Assembly: GCA_963691815.1 (NCBI GenBank)
Contig: OY829646.1
Location: 25,340,938 to 25,404,937, forward strand
From: Echiichthys vipera
Lineage: Eukaryota; Chordata; Actinopteri; Perciformes; Trachinidae
Reading direction: 5' to 3'
Length of the DNA stretch: 64,000 bases
In this document: one piece after another, positions 24,651 to 37,020 of the stretch
How the letters are laid out: the number at the start of each line of letters is the position of its first letter
How positions within the stretch are numbered: the first letter of the stretch is position 1
Notes under the pieces: model-generated
Told to the model about the DNA's origin: nothing
The model's database searches: none
The model's input: only the letters and a program-made list of their open reading frames with translations
Made by a program: the position numbers and the translations under genes

Positions 24651-24912
24651 TAGGGCTTGACAATATGGCCAAAATCTTCTATTCCGATATTGATAACGAT
24701 ATACATCACAACATAATATTTTTTCTTGTTATTCGACAAATAGTGTAAATGAAATAACCGCATTGTAAAGAAAACCTTTGAATTAGTATGTGTATATCAT
24801 TATCAATTTAGATGATGTAGTTGTGTGTGACGATATGTTGATCTATGATTTCATCACAATCGGATCCATTGAAAGACGATTAATTATCATATTGAATTAT
24901 CACCCAGCCCTA
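24651..24912 (+). mobile_element. hAT-like family 1, copy C (short form)
   Basis: The left end TAGGGCTTGACAATATGGCC and the reverse complement of the right end, TAGGGCTGGGTGATAATTC, form the inverted termini. The left subterminal CCAAAATCTTCTATTCCGAT matches the other family members. Flanking 8-mers TGATGAAA and CAATGGAA agree at 5 of 8. At 262 bp it lacks most of the interior of copy A, so it is an internally deleted derivative. No coding capacity. Confidence 0.7.
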
Positions 24913-26439
24913 CAATGGAAACACTACTTGGAAAATGAGCAAATGTTATTTTTTGGAAAACGTAAATTGTCAGGAAGAATCATTGTTTTATATAAACTCT
25001 TGTTGAAAGCAGCTAGTATGAATGAAATAATAGTTTAAAAAAAAAAAACTCAATAAGAGAAACTTGGAATTTCACAAACTCCGGGCAGACAGTATCAAAC
25101 AGCATTGAACACTGAGCAGCAAAGGCTGCCCTTAGGCTATAATTTGCAGAAGTTTTACCTGCTGCTGACTGAGACTGACTGCAAGTGTGAAGACAAAGCT
25201 TAGCGCGTGTGTGCACAATTCACAACAGTACACTTGGCAATTTTTTAGAAAATTGATAACATTTGGGTCAGGTAAGCCTCCCAAAACCCACCAACAGCTT
25301 TAATCATATTAAAAAAGAAATAGCCGTTGCGGCATTTGATGGCTATTAGCAATGTCTGTTGCATCTTCAAAATCACCTTTCATTTCAAAATACTCATAAA
25401 GCATTTGTGTCAGATCAGTCAGACAGAATAGTTTGAAGTAGATGCTACTTTGTTGTATAAAGGTGAAGGAGTTAATTAGGTGATGGGAAGGTGACTGATG
25501 CTATGTATATACAGAACATACGACCGGGAGAGCAGCCAAGTGGGCTGCTAATCATGCCCTCCACCCCCTTACTCCTGCATTCATCTCCAACCATATGCTT
25601 TTGAAGTCAAGGCTGTCAGAAGCTCTGTGACATGCACTCAGTTTTATTGGATTTCATGGAGAAAGTGTGCTTTGTTTATCGTGGTTGATTTTGAATAAAT
25701 CTAAAATAAAACACTAAATTACATTTAAGTGATGTGTGCAAAGAAGCTCACTCTCAATAGGATGAAGATTGAAGCTTCTTTTCTTCTTTTTTCGGTATAT
25801 TGACAAATAAATAAAATAATGATGACTGGGTGTTCCCTACTGAGAGTTAAATGAGTTATTAGGAGTTTTTAACATAATATAGATGTGTTGTTTCTCAGAA
25901 GTCATGATAGTAGACTATTTGCGTCTCAGAAGCAATTACAAAACCAAATTCTTAAAATGAGTTACCTGTATTTGAACCCCAGCAGGTTATATTTTACAAC
26001 GCTAGTCAGAGCTGATAATGGAACACACTGTTGTTCTTACACCATACAATCAGAGACAACTATAGGGAAATTAATGAAGCAAGAGACTGGACTACAGGGT
26101 ACATTAAAAAAGAACAGAAAATGCTTGTGACACATTGCATTAGTGAGTGTGTGTGTGCCTATGTTTGTTATAAGGTTTGAGTGTTGTCTGTATATCTGAA
26201 TATGAAAGAGATATCCTCGTAGGACATGTTAACAGATCAATATCTGAATAATATAATGCATTCTTACAAAGCTGAAACAAAGTAGGCGTCTCACTGTTAT
26301 ATTTTTATTCATTGCTCAGTGTTTATTTATTGCATAAGAACATTTAAAGCAAATTCCGTCTTACTTTCTGCATTACACCAGTTATTGTGGGTCTATTAAC
26401 CCAGATCATAAACCTACAGTATATTATTCTCTGATACAG
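24913..26439. other. Unique non-coding DNA, no gene seen
   Basis: AT-rich sequence with a poly-A run at 25036-25048. Frames remain under 85 codons. No transposon termini are recognised. Confidence 0.45.
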
Positions 26440-26510
26440 CCACCTGCAAAAACCAGATATAACTAATTGAATCAAAAGGAAATAATATTTGTGTTGAGTT
26501 TTGCAGGTGG
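26440..26510. repeat. 12-bp perfect inverted repeat with 47-base spacer
   Basis: CCACCTGCAAAA (26440-26451) is the exact reverse complement of TTTTGCAGGTGG (26499-26510). GAGTTTTGC is then repeated directly just beyond (26496 and 26515). CACCTG/CAGGTG are E-box cores. It could be the termini of a 71-bp mini-element or a hairpin. Pairing inside the arms is poor, so a microRNA precursor is unlikely. Confidence 0.6.
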
Positions 26511-29165
26511 CCTTGAGTTTTGCTTGCTTAAGTGATTATTAAAATAACATTCAGTTGGATTTTCTTCTGTTTACATACAGAAATAATATCCGTACTGCAA
26601 AAAAACAAACTAGAAGAGCCCTTATTCCGCTCTATCACAGCATATTGTTTAACACGGTTACAGGTAAATGTGATGCCTTAAATGCAACTTTTGGCTGTCC
26701 TATTAAAAAGGAGATGATGCACACACTTGTTGCTACATCAGCTTTTAAGTTTTGGATCACTATACTGAGGGAGACAACTCTCATTTGTCTTGAATTGTCT
26801 TTTTCAGGGAATTGTGTGTTTTTCCTAAAATGCATATCCCGTGGAATTATCCCGGTTTTCACTGCATGCACAAGAAAAACAGAAGAGAGAGTAAGCAGCA
26901 TCATAAGCAGAATTGGTGGATCAATTAAATAATTTAAATTTGACCGTGTCGTACATTCCAAAGAAAATATGGCGGTCATATCATACTTATCAACATCTTT
27001 TTTAAAGAAAAAAAATGTGAATGACAGTTGTCGGGGCATAAAAAACAACGGTGTCTTGATCTTTATGAATTAAGACTTGAAAAGGAATCAATCCTTAGGT
27101 TGGCTGATGTCCTGTAAAGGCACTAGCTAGTTTGCTATGGCAGCAAGGAGTCATTCTCGGGACAGCTCTGGCTCAGACCCCAGGTGCTGGGGTTCAGGCT
27201 GGCTTCAGGCTACTGGCCGTTGAGGCACATAAGTCTACTTTACAAAATTGTCTTCTGACTGTATGTTCTTCCACTTCTCTACTTATAAAGATATATAAAC
27301 TCTAATAGTAAATGTATTGAAGGACACAATTCAAACTCAACCCCTCATTGTTTGTCTTTGCACTGATTCATAAAGTAATAGCTACTGGTCGCTTGCAGAA
27401 ATGACTTAATTGATCACAGGCTGTGATCCAAATCAAAGCAATTAGGATCAAACCTCAAAAACTGTTATAAATTAACAATGAAGAAGGAATGAATTAATTA
27501 TTAATGACAAAAGAATTGCAGGCTTGACACTTGTGTGTTACTGATAGATGGATGTGCAGAAGAATGAATTGAGCTCAGCCATAAGTAATAATTTCCTTCT
27601 CCTAATCTTCTTCCGTAACAACTGGCTTCAGTACAGAATGGGTAAATGGACAATTAGGCCGGGGATACAATTAAAATGACAACAAGCTTTTTATTGTGCG
27701 TTGCTCTTTTGCAAACCATCTTTAAAACATTTTACAGTACACTCATAAAAGATCCATAAAACAATTAAACCCTGTAATCAGCAATAACCTTTTTTAGTTT
27801 ATCGCAGATTTAGTTTAGTTTGGGTTCATCGTAGATTTTTATATTTAACAGAAGTTTGCAACATCAATTCCACAATTAGTTTTTTACTTAAACAACTCAG
27901 ATTTGATTCGTATGCGACTATATTTTATTGTTATTCTGTTTGAAGGATAAATGCTAAAAGTGTCCTTTCTAAATTACACCAATTTATAATTCTGACTGTG
28001 GAAGTGGATGCCTGAAATGATCATACAGGGTTTTGTATCAACTACAAAATGGAATTCTCATAAGATGCAAACACATTTTCAACTATAATCTTTTGTAATT
28101 TAAGTTATCTTTTGTAACTTTAAGTAATATCTGCATTATCTCCCTAAAACTCAGAACCCAAACTGCATGGCCTAGTTTCTGTTGTTGAGCTGTCGACTCC
28201 AGAAGTAAACTCTTGTGGAATAAAATATCACACTGGCTTTCCATTTAGTGTTGGCTTGTGGTTGCAGGATCCCTTGTGAAAATAAGGCAGATTTTGAACA
28301 TGCAATATAGAGGTACAAGACCTTGTTTCTCTACTCTGTCTCCCAAAGACCTTTCACTGTCTGTCGAGCTCCCTTGCCACCCCTCGTTCTCAGTTGTACA
28401 ACTATCCACAGATGAAGTGCAGAGTTCAACAGGAAAAACAACATAAGAGCATTACAGCATGAGTAGCAGCTTACTGAACTACAAGTGTTGTTGGAAGGCT
28501 TGCGCTTAACTGAGAAGTATTTTTGATATAATATTTTCCCCAATTCTCTTATTTAGATAACAATAAGCCAAGGAGCGAAATCATACAAAAAGCTGATGCT
28601 GCAGCACTATCAAAGTTAATATGATACACTACATTTTTTCACTTTCCTTATTTAGCCCCTCCACCATCATTTTTGTCATTTGTTTCCAAGCCAAGGCTCA
28701 TTTAAACGTTGTTTTTTTCATCTTGTCTCTGCTTCGGTAGATAGGGGGAATTCTTTACTTAATTCCATTAACTTTGTATTGCTGCTCAATCTTTGGTGCC
28801 CTGAGCATCAGTGCTGTGGCTTGGCTGTCTTTTAGCAGTTCTGCTTCAGCACTCTTGGATAGAACATGACAGTTACATTAATGTCCCCATGTAAATTGCT
28901 GTCTACATGTAGGAAACAAGCATAAGGGAAAATAAAGAGAACATGGAACATTCATTGCCCCATGACAGGAGGAATTACAACAACATTCATTGTGTGGAGC
29001 CCCGAATGGCCAAGTCTATTATAGTGTACAGCAGTTTCACTGAGAATCCAACCAGGAAGATGGACAGCAAAAAAAAGCAATGACAGAAAACACTCACACC
29101 ATGCTTTTTAACTAAACAAGCATCATTTTTTGTGGGGAAATACTCTGACGCAAAGAACATGGCAT
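26511..29165. other. Unique non-coding DNA, no gene supported
   Basis: Two overlapping frames on opposite strands lie here: plus 26555-26932 (125 codons) and minus 26635-27048 (137 codons). Neither shows a recognisable domain, and opposite-strand overlap of this kind arises when one region happens to lack stops. The plus frame reads into an AT-rich 3' end. I do not call either a gene. The remainder is AT-rich and unique. Confidence 0.45.
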
Positions 29166-29240
29166 TGAAGGTACCCTATGGATGTTTTGACCACTAGCTG
29201 TGTTTTAAAGAAATGTTTTGATGAGTTGGTCCCTGAATTA
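29166..29240 (+). repeat. Fragment of the dispersed repeat also seen at 14093
   Basis: It shares AAGGT(A/C)C, TTTTGACCACTAG and neighbouring bases with 14093-14150. Beyond about 29240 the similarity cannot be followed by eye. Confidence 0.4.
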
Positions 29241-29414
29241 TTGCACACGTTGTACCAGCATGCGCACTACGGACATGGAGGTGGTTAAGTGGTTATTTCT
29301 CCTGACAGCAGAAGTCCATATCTTTCACATCTCACACTTAACTTGTCAGACTAGTCTTTGAAAGAAAGAACATAATTTCCATTGAGATGTTGAAAAACCA
29401 GCAGCCGAACTGCC

Positions 29415-29658
29415 TTTGAGCAATATTTACGTAATTTGGACGATACCTTACCTTCTGATCCTCGCATGTTCTTCCTTATGTTCATTTTGCACTGAAGTTC
29501 TTAAAAAAAAAAGAACATAATCAATACTTTTCATTTGTCAACGAGAAATAGTCTTATTTAATATAGACTATTTATTGAATTACCAGAAAACATGCTACAT
29601 CGTTATTGAGATGACCTATATTGGGATAGAAGATCTTTTTCCAATTCGCACAGCCCTA
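29415..29658 (-). mobile_element. hAT-like family 1, copy D (minus strand, truncated)
   Basis: Read on the minus strand it starts TAGGGCTGTGCGAATTGG, then has AAGATCTTCTATCCCAATA, GATGTAGCATGTTTTCTGG, TAATTCAATAAATAGTC, GACAAATGAAAAGT and TTAAGAACTTCAGTGCAAA. This is the same block order as copies A and B. Similarity fades near 29415 and no second terminus is found, so the far end has been lost. A poly-A run (29502-29512 on the plus strand) is inserted or expanded inside it. Confidence 0.7.
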
Positions 29659-31264
29659 GACTTAATGCACTATTATGTAAAGGATTAATGTCTAAAATGA
29701 AGCTGAACCTGTACAAACTATACAGTGTTGTTGTGATCTATGAGATCTGGACAAAATAAAACACAGCATGTGTGATCTCAGACTATACAGAGAGACAGAG
29801 ATGGAGAATATGGGCTTTTCTGAAGTGAGGTGGGCATTCTAGACTTGAAAGGACATCTAACACAAAAGTTGTGCCGCCGAGATGACAACACCATGTCCTG
29901 AAGACATGTCCAAAGATGAGTGTCTCTGCCTTGCCTCTGTTGTACTGGCTCATTTTCAGGCTTCTCTGACTTCACAGTAAGCCACATACTGTAGAAAGAC
30001 CAGAATACCTGGAGCCACTCATTCTGTGTCTCTCACTCATTTTCTTTACTCCCAAGAAAAGAGGGCGGGCAAGAAGCATGTGCTGTGTACAGCATTACAT
30101 CTAAGGTGCAACCATTGTAGATTTCAGTTGTTTGTGTTGTGCCACTTCAATCAATTAATCAATTAGTCAATTAATTCATTTTCATTTTTTTCAATTTTGT
30201 ATTATATCAACGTTTCAGAGATTTGTGTCAAACTGTTTAAGATTAAGGTTACTGATCCTCTTCGCGAGACAGTTGCCATCCTGAGTTTGAAAGATAACTG
30301 TTTCCGTATGGTGAACAGCAGAGGTGACAGGAGTAAGAGATATTTCTATTATTATGCAATTGCTACAGCTTTCCTAAAGGGACCCTAACAATATTCCTTT
30401 TACGCTGGGCTATCCATCATGATAATGAATGGCAGTAACTTATCCTGGGACATAAATCTGGTAAGCACCAGCAGCACTGTGACACAGCATTTAATTACAA
30501 CGCATGTCTAATTGAAAGACCCCCAGAAAATAGTGGGATGTCTCTCTGGCTGTAGCAGGGTAAAAAAAACGTAATTAATTATGAGGCACCTCCCTTCCTC
30601 TTTATTCTGAGTCACTGGCGTCCCTGCCTCAGTAAGCTGATGACATTTTCAGCCCCCCTTTCATCCTTCAGAGAAATGAATGACGTGGCAAGAGCGTTAT
30701 CAAATGAGCTGTAGAGCCAGCCAGTGAATATGTCATTGAGTGTGACTGCTCCCTGAGTGAATTGTGATTTATCTGTTTGGTTCCCTCGTCATGTAAACTG
30801 ACTTGCTACCCAGCACCCCTCACACCCACCCTGTAGTTGACAGGCTCAGTAGATCATTTGGGGGATCTCTAGGTAAGGTGCTGTCTAATGTAGTCTGGGA
30901 CCCTCCTGAATAACAGCACCCCTGTGTTTTACCCCATTTGGCCCTCACTACATGGGGCTGTTTTCATTCATTGCTTTCACATCCTAATCAATAGTATATG
31001 GCACTCCCACTCTTAGATACAGGGATAAAGTTCTCTTCAGTATGCGTTTGTGAGTGGGAGGAGCTTCCAAGCAATGCACCATGTCTGCATGGTGGTTTAT
31101 CATTAGATTATAGTGGATATATCTTTACTAGGAATGAGAAATTATTAAATTAATAAAAATGGTTTATTCAAATTCTCTCTGTAAAAGCTTTGTTTCATCC
31201 ATAAAACTATTACAAAACAGTAACATACACCATGAGCTTAATCTCTTTGTTGACCCGCACGTTT
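29659..31264. other. Unique non-coding DNA, no gene seen
   Basis: 30150-30175 has tandem TCAATTAAT-like units (AATCAATTAATCAATTAGTC). 30610-30800 is repeat-free with balanced composition and could be a conserved element. Frames are short. Confidence 0.4.
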
Positions 31265-31500
31265 TAAAGTTGTAATCTGTAAGAATTGAGATACGTTGTT
31301 TCTAGCAGCCACGTTGGCAGTACGATGTAATTGCAGGCATGCCTCTAGGACCTCAACTTCCAGAGTTCCTTTGGAAACTGAAAAGTGTCTACTTTATGAC
31401 GTCATTAGATTGGCAGCTCTCATCTACGCTGTGCCGCTTGGTGCTGTTGTGGAAATAGATTCTTCAATAAAGATCAACAAACAGGTTCAGCTTTTTCTCC
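31265..31500 (+). repeat. Probable dispersed repeat, class uncertain
   Basis: It begins AAAGTTGTAATCTGTAAGAA and runs through TTTCTAGCAGCCACG, GGCAGTACGATGTAATTGC and TATGACGTCATTAGA to GTGCTGTTGTGGAAATAG. The phrasing resembles repeats I have met in fish genomes. No second copy exists in this window to prove it, so this is a recollection-based call. Confidence 0.35.
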
Positions 31501-32864
31501 ATGGTTTATTTTGTTAAAAAAAAATGTTAATGATATCTATCCATCATATATACTCTTGCTCCTTTAAAAAGTATAAGTAGTATTCACTGATCCCGTGATT
31601 AACCCTCAGAAAAACTGGTAGATTACAAAAAATGGTAGATTACAAAAAAATGACATATACAGCTTTGCTCCTGACATTATCCAGAGTAAAGCTTTTTTCA
31701 AAGATAGGCTTTTTAGAACACACAGAAACTTTGCTGAAACTTGCATAAAGGACAGCGAGGAGTTGTTGACAAGGCACTTCCTGATCTTCTTGTACAAAAA
31801 GGATGCACTTTAAAGTTGTTTATGTCTGAATCAAGTTTGTGTGAATAAGTAATGTATTCAGCCTTCCAAAATGCTCCCAGTGCCTCTGTTTGGCAGAGAC
31901 AGCACTTATATGTACATCAAGTAAAGGGTTGTGGGTTGCTGGGTAACACCAGGACAAGCAAAGGGACCTTGGAAAACTGTCTGGCTGAAAAAGGTGATGC
32001 AGCTTCCCAAAAAATCATTTTACTAGCCCCATACATTTGTCTTCCGCACTTATGCCCCTGCCCTGCCCCACCTGTGCTTGATAAGTGAATGCCTGAACCT
32101 GAAGTACAGTGTTGAAAGGCTGCCAGCAGACACTCAAAAGCCAAATCAAAAGCTTCACTGAAGAATCAAAAGAGTTCAGTCTTTCTCTGCATAAACATGA
32201 GAGCAATGGAGGAGGTGGGCTGCATTGAATGTGAGCAAATTCTGACATCCCCCAGTGGTGCCTACACACTAGCTGTGTGTGTCGTATATCCTTTCACCTT
32301 TGCTGTCAAATCAAATGTCATTTTCAGCCAAGTGAAATTAAAACTATTATCTTCTTTATCACTCACATGAATCTATATTGATCATATATATCAACTGTAC
32401 TTGTCAAATGTGCTTTCCATAATATTATTTTGAAATTGGCCAAAGAAAGAAAAAGTATTTTTTTAGTATGGCATATAAAAAGTATAAAAATCATAATCTT
32501 TATCCGAGCAGTGAGTAGACAAGAATATTTTTAACCTATTTCAAGATATTGGGGTTAATAAAGAAAGACGCCTTTAAAACCGTTTTATGGTGAAAACCTA
32601 GTACTTATTATTAGAATGCAAGAGGTCTGCTATATTAAAATAGAAAATAGTGTTTGAGTTTTTCCTTCTCCAAACTATTGTTTGGCCTTTAAAAATCCAC
32701 CACAAAAATCCTTGACCTCTGCGCTCTATATCTTTTTTTCAAATATTTAACTTCCGGGCAGCAATCTTCACAATGATCAGGTAGAGTTTGGTGAAAAGGT
32801 ACTATGACTTGTCACATTTTAATTTTAAATTTAATAAAACCATGTATATGCACAATAAAACAGC
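31501..32864. other. AT-rich non-coding DNA, no gene seen
   Basis: A direct duplication of TGGTAGATTACAAAAAA lies at about 31616-31649. Frames at 31852-32269 on both strands (up to 84 codons) are chance. Nothing else is identifiable. Confidence 0.45.
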
Positions 32865-32884
32865 AAGAAGAAGAAGAAGAAGAA
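32865..32884. repeat. (AAG)n trinucleotide repeat
   Basis: Six to seven AAG units are followed by AAAAAC. A much longer TTC array lies at 50216. Confidence 0.9.
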
Positions 32885-35485
32885 AAACAAGTTATGCAGG
32901 TGAGATAAAAACAACAGAAACCTAGAGGCTTATAGAAGTCTAACCCCAATAGGTATTAAGGAATATACATGAGAAATGCAAAAGTGATGTAATTCACAAA
33001 AATAAACAAAAGGCAAACACAGAAACAAAAATGAAACAAAGTAAAGGGATAAGAAAAGAGCACACAGCATGGGACATGAACATCCTATTAGAATAATGGC
33101 CATCAAGAGAATGTAGTCCCTGCGTTGCAATTCACAGTAGTATACAGACTTTTGTATTAGCTCCAGCTCTGTCTCCGGTAAGTGTCATGTGAAGAGACAG
33201 GTCATTTACATTTTTGATAAAATGATCCTGCATTTTTTATTTGTCGTTGAAATTAAAGACTTCTTTAATCATTGTGGATGGAAGGGGACTTAGCCGACAT
33301 ACTCATGTGTTTCTGATTGCATTAGAACTGATGTGGCGTGGCATGATGGATATTTAATAGTTGTGCTGTCCCTCTGTATCATGTTAGGAGTCTGACACAC
33401 ACAGATGCTCTGGAGCTCTCCAACCCATACGGAATTGCTTTAATTATTAGGCCTATCATCTTGGCTTCGAGATGAGAGGAGGAGTGAGGAGGGCAGAGGA
33501 GAGAAGAGACAGAGAAAGTTGACGTATAGAAGAGTGAAACAAGGCCGTGCAAGACGAGTCAAGGGTTGTTGTCAAAGGTTCTAAATTAGTTTATCAGACA
33601 TTTGTGCATGGTGATATGGTATCAAACTGACATGCCATATCCTGTTTGTCTGCAGTACTTTCTTCTCCACAGGCCTCGTAGTGGGCCCTAATTGCTGTGT
33701 ATATCTACAGAGGCTGCAAAGAGCCCACGGCAGCTCTGTAGTGCCTCAGGCAGTGTGCTGATCAGACCTCTCCCTCTGCTGTGCTAAACTGTCATCTTCT
33801 ACAGCTATGTGTTTTTATATTGCAGCATAAAACTGATTTTACTTGATTAAAAAGATCAAGTGTTGGCCATGCCGATATGAGTAACTCAAAAGAAAGACCA
33901 CAATTGCGTCATCAGTGCCACAGAAACATTCATCAGCGCATGGACGCTGGCAAGTCTATTCTCGATAATCCAGAGCTATAATGAAGGAACATAAAACGGC
34001 CATACAAATTTTCCTAGAATACTTTTCTGGAAATAAAGAGGACAGATGAGAGCAGAGGCCAGAGAGTGATTATGTGAGAGAGAACAGCCACTCTTATGCT
34101 GGCACCTCCAGCATGCGGGCCATCTGCATAGAGGGCCTGGAAATGAGGATGACAATGCTAATCACTGCCATGGAGGCCTGACTGGTGTGGATGAATGGCC
34201 ATCCCAGGCTCTAAACACACTGAGTAGCGCTCATCACACAATGTTTTTGTCTGGGCATGCCAGGTCCACAAGCTTCCACCAGCCCCGCCCTTTTCCTGTA
34301 CACACTCCATCACTCAGTGGCAACATGTGTATGGCTTCCTGTCAATTCAGGAAGTCTTGGTTCATGTCCCAGCCACATTAATCGACTAGGCAGAGGATAC
34401 TTGGTAATTTCCTATTTCCCTATTGAAGCCATTGTTGTTGGCTATTCTCATTCATCGCCCCCCCCCCTCCCCAAAAGAAACTGGATCATTATCTGTTTCT
34501 TTTTTCTGTATTAGTTGTTTCTTTCTTTTTCATACTCAAGCCATCATCCTAGAAATCTAGCATTTGCAGCTTTTAAAGGTGTTTTTCTTTCACCTGTCAG
34601 TGACTTAAAGACATCAAGGAGATATTTTGAATGTATGTTTTGTAAAGAATTCTTAACATTTGTCATGACAGGGGGATGTGATGTACTATCTGTGTGTAGC
34701 CTCGGGTCAAATCAAATAATCAAAGCAAAGTGAAATTGTCTCGAGGATAAGATCAATCTAGTGACATGTATTTTTATGACTGATCAATCAAAAGGCTAAA
34801 TCAAATAAACAGGATTGCCTTTTTGATAAAATGTCTGGTTGATTCCTTTATCCTTAGAAATTGAGAAGAATACATTGAGAATGACACGTTTACATGAGCA
34901 AATAAAAGATTGTGCCAAGACAGCCTTTGGGCACAGGGAGGGAAGGCCCATAGTCTCAACTTTTCATCCTGATGGTTTCCAGCTGTAGTGTGGGCTTGCT
35001 TTTGCGGGTGTCCCCATAAGTGAATGTGAAGAGGACCAGCTGCCTGGCAGACGCGTTCTCTTTGCGCCCTGCTCTGGTAACCAGTAAACCTCTGTGCTCT
35101 TATTATACTAGAAGTTCCTCTGGAGGTTATCTCAAATCATGCTGTTTGGCTCTATTAGCTCCAATGCAGCAATACAATGCTCACCAAAAATGACAGAGAA
35201 TGATAAAAAACAGTGGCTTACATAAATATTTGATCTCTTAGAAGTTTAAAATTCAAATCAACAGTGGTCTGTAGTTCCTAAAACACCAATAAAGGTTACC
35301 AATCTTGATAGTTTTTTTTTAAAGAGTGCTGCAATCATGATTCTGTTATTACATGTGTTAATGTTATCTTGATAAGCATTAATTAGTTTAGTTGATGGCT
35401 CACTTGAGGGAGAGTGGAAGGGAAGTTCCAGCATTTCCCCAATTAAGGGAGGATGATTACAGATAAGGCTATATTCTCACTCTGC
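32885..35485. other. Unique non-coding DNA, no gene seen
   Basis: It contains a C-rich run (34458-34472) and a purine-rich patch (33475-33520). 34100-34180 is balanced and repeat-free. No exon-like frame, no simple array of note and no transposon end is visible. Confidence 0.4.
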
Positions 35486-35489
35486 ATGC

Positions 35490-35990
35490 ACAGACGAAAT
35501 CCAAGAGGTGTTTGTCAGCAAAGTACAAGCAAACATCCCTCCCCCTCCTCCCCCACGGTCCTCGGTACCGCGTTCCGTAAATGTGGCAAACATAGCGTTA
35601 ATATAGCGAACGTACAGCCTTGTTTTGAGATGCAAAAGTTAAAACTTGAAGTTCCCCCCGGACTGTTTAGCCTCAGGCTCGGCTAGCACGTGCGCAGTGG
35701 CAGCCAGCGAGAGACAGTAGCCTCTATATCCGTGGAGAGTAGCAGGCAGCTGCAGGCAGAGCCGTGGCACAGGACGCCCCACAGCCCCGCAAGTTAACTG
35801 CGTGCCGAACGACAACCAGAAAATGGGGCTTGCAGACGCCCCAGATGTCATTTAAATCCCAAGTGAGGGATAACTTTGGATTCCAGGTTAATTATGAACA
35901 TGCACACGCATTTAAAAAGGCACCATCAAGGTGTTACTATCACCGTTGCTGTGAAAAAAAACAAGCTGTGCAAACCCAGCTCCCCACACT
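35490..35990. repeat. CpG-rich segment, probably repeat-derived
   Basis: CpG density is visibly above the flanks (GGTACCGCGTTCCG, AGCGAACGTACAG, GCACGTGCGCAG, CGAACGACAACC). A 25-base segment at 35511-35535 containing AGCAAAGTACAAGCAAACA recurs with two transitions at 36960-36984. The shared segment points to a transposon or repeat origin. A small CpG island or promoter is the alternative, but no downstream exon is visible. Frames reach 77 codons and overlap on both strands. Confidence 0.4.
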
Positions 35991-36284
35991 ATTTTAACAA
36001 CCCCTACCTGGGAGTTCAGAACGGGCAAATGCCATAACCTAGGTTAATGCTGCAGTTGTAATTATTTAAGAAGTATTTTATTTATTGGAGAATTGCAGCA
36101 GTATTTTTTTTTACATTTGTTATATATTTTATTTGTATGTTTCATATTGACAGCTAAAACTGTTTAATGTTGTGTTTAATTGTTTACTAATTAATGTATG
36201 TTCGTTCTGATAAACAATCAGAATTGAATTCAATGCTTATGCTCATGCTCTTACATGTGCAATTGTGTTTTACTAAAGCCCTCC

Positions 36285-36420
36285 TCTCTCAACCGGGTCG
36301 TGGCCTGGAAGTGTATAGCGCTTAAACACGCAACAGTTGTATTCACACTGGTCAAATTTACTGGACTTTAGCCTTGCATTTTGCTTGGGTATGGTATGAA
36401 TGGATAGTGTGAGTAGAACC
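36285..36420 (-). repeat. Possible decayed relative of the 17517 element
   Basis: ACCGGGTCGTGGCCTGGAAG followed by TGTATAGCGCTTAAA parallels the A'/B' junction at 18103-18147, which has TCCGGGTCGTGGTCCGGGAG then GTGTGATCACGCCCTTAAA. ATTCACACTGG and ACTGGACTTTAG follow. The match is short and gapped, so the link is tentative. Confidence 0.3.
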
Positions 36421-36549
36421 TAAGGATAACAACAGACATTTTCAGACCAAACTGTTCTGGGAACCTCCCACTGGGTAGCTCTCCTGAGAACTACATACCT
36501 TACACTTCTTTTTACCAGCTGCTAAAGCAACACTGGTATTGTTTTCACC

Positions 36550-36602
36550 TTGTGTGTCTGCGTGTGCGTCTGTGCATGTGCATGTGCGTGTGCGTGTGTA
36601 TG
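36550..36602. repeat. Imperfect TG-rich repeat
   Basis: TG units are broken by GC, CTG and CATG variants (TGTGCATGTGCATGTGCGTG). This is old, interrupted simple sequence. Confidence 0.8.
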
Positions 36603-36639
36603 TCATCATGGCAAAACGTTGACCGTGCTTTATACCGTT

Positions 36640-37020
36640 ATAACTACAGGTGTCTAGTTGACATCAAAATGAAGGCTGAGTTCAAAGGTGGGTGTGTTCG
36701 AAGCAAAGGCACCAGAAGCAGGGGGGTAGAAAGTAGGGAAGGAGCGCTAAGCAGCCTCCAGCTGCACTCCGCTTTTGTTTGTATGGTGCTAAGCTAAACT
36801 CAGCATGGAAAACTGTAGATGTTTTAACTGGCTCAAGCAAGTTATCCAGCGCACTATTGCCAGGGGGTGAGCTGGGAGCTCTAGTCGCTGTTGCCATTTG
36901 CTGAAGTGACACAGAGCTAGTTGAAAATCGTCACTTTCCCTTAAGAAGCTAATGTTAGCTTTGTTAGCAAAGTGCAAGCAAACACTAAGCAAGACATTTT
37001 AGGTTTTAACAATTTAACAA
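36640..37020. repeat. Probable dispersed repeat sharing a 25-mer with 35511
   Basis: It contains GCTAATGTTAGCTTTGTTAGC-like sequence followed by AGCAAAGTGCAAGCAAACA (25-mer at 36960-36984), the latter shared with 35511-35535. Frames on both strands (65-81 codons) are chance. Borders are approximate. Confidence 0.35.

Noticed and set aside
26555..27048. Overlapping 125-codon (plus) and 137-codon (minus) frames
   Set aside because: They oppose each other over the same DNA and neither has a recognisable domain or supporting splice or promoter context.
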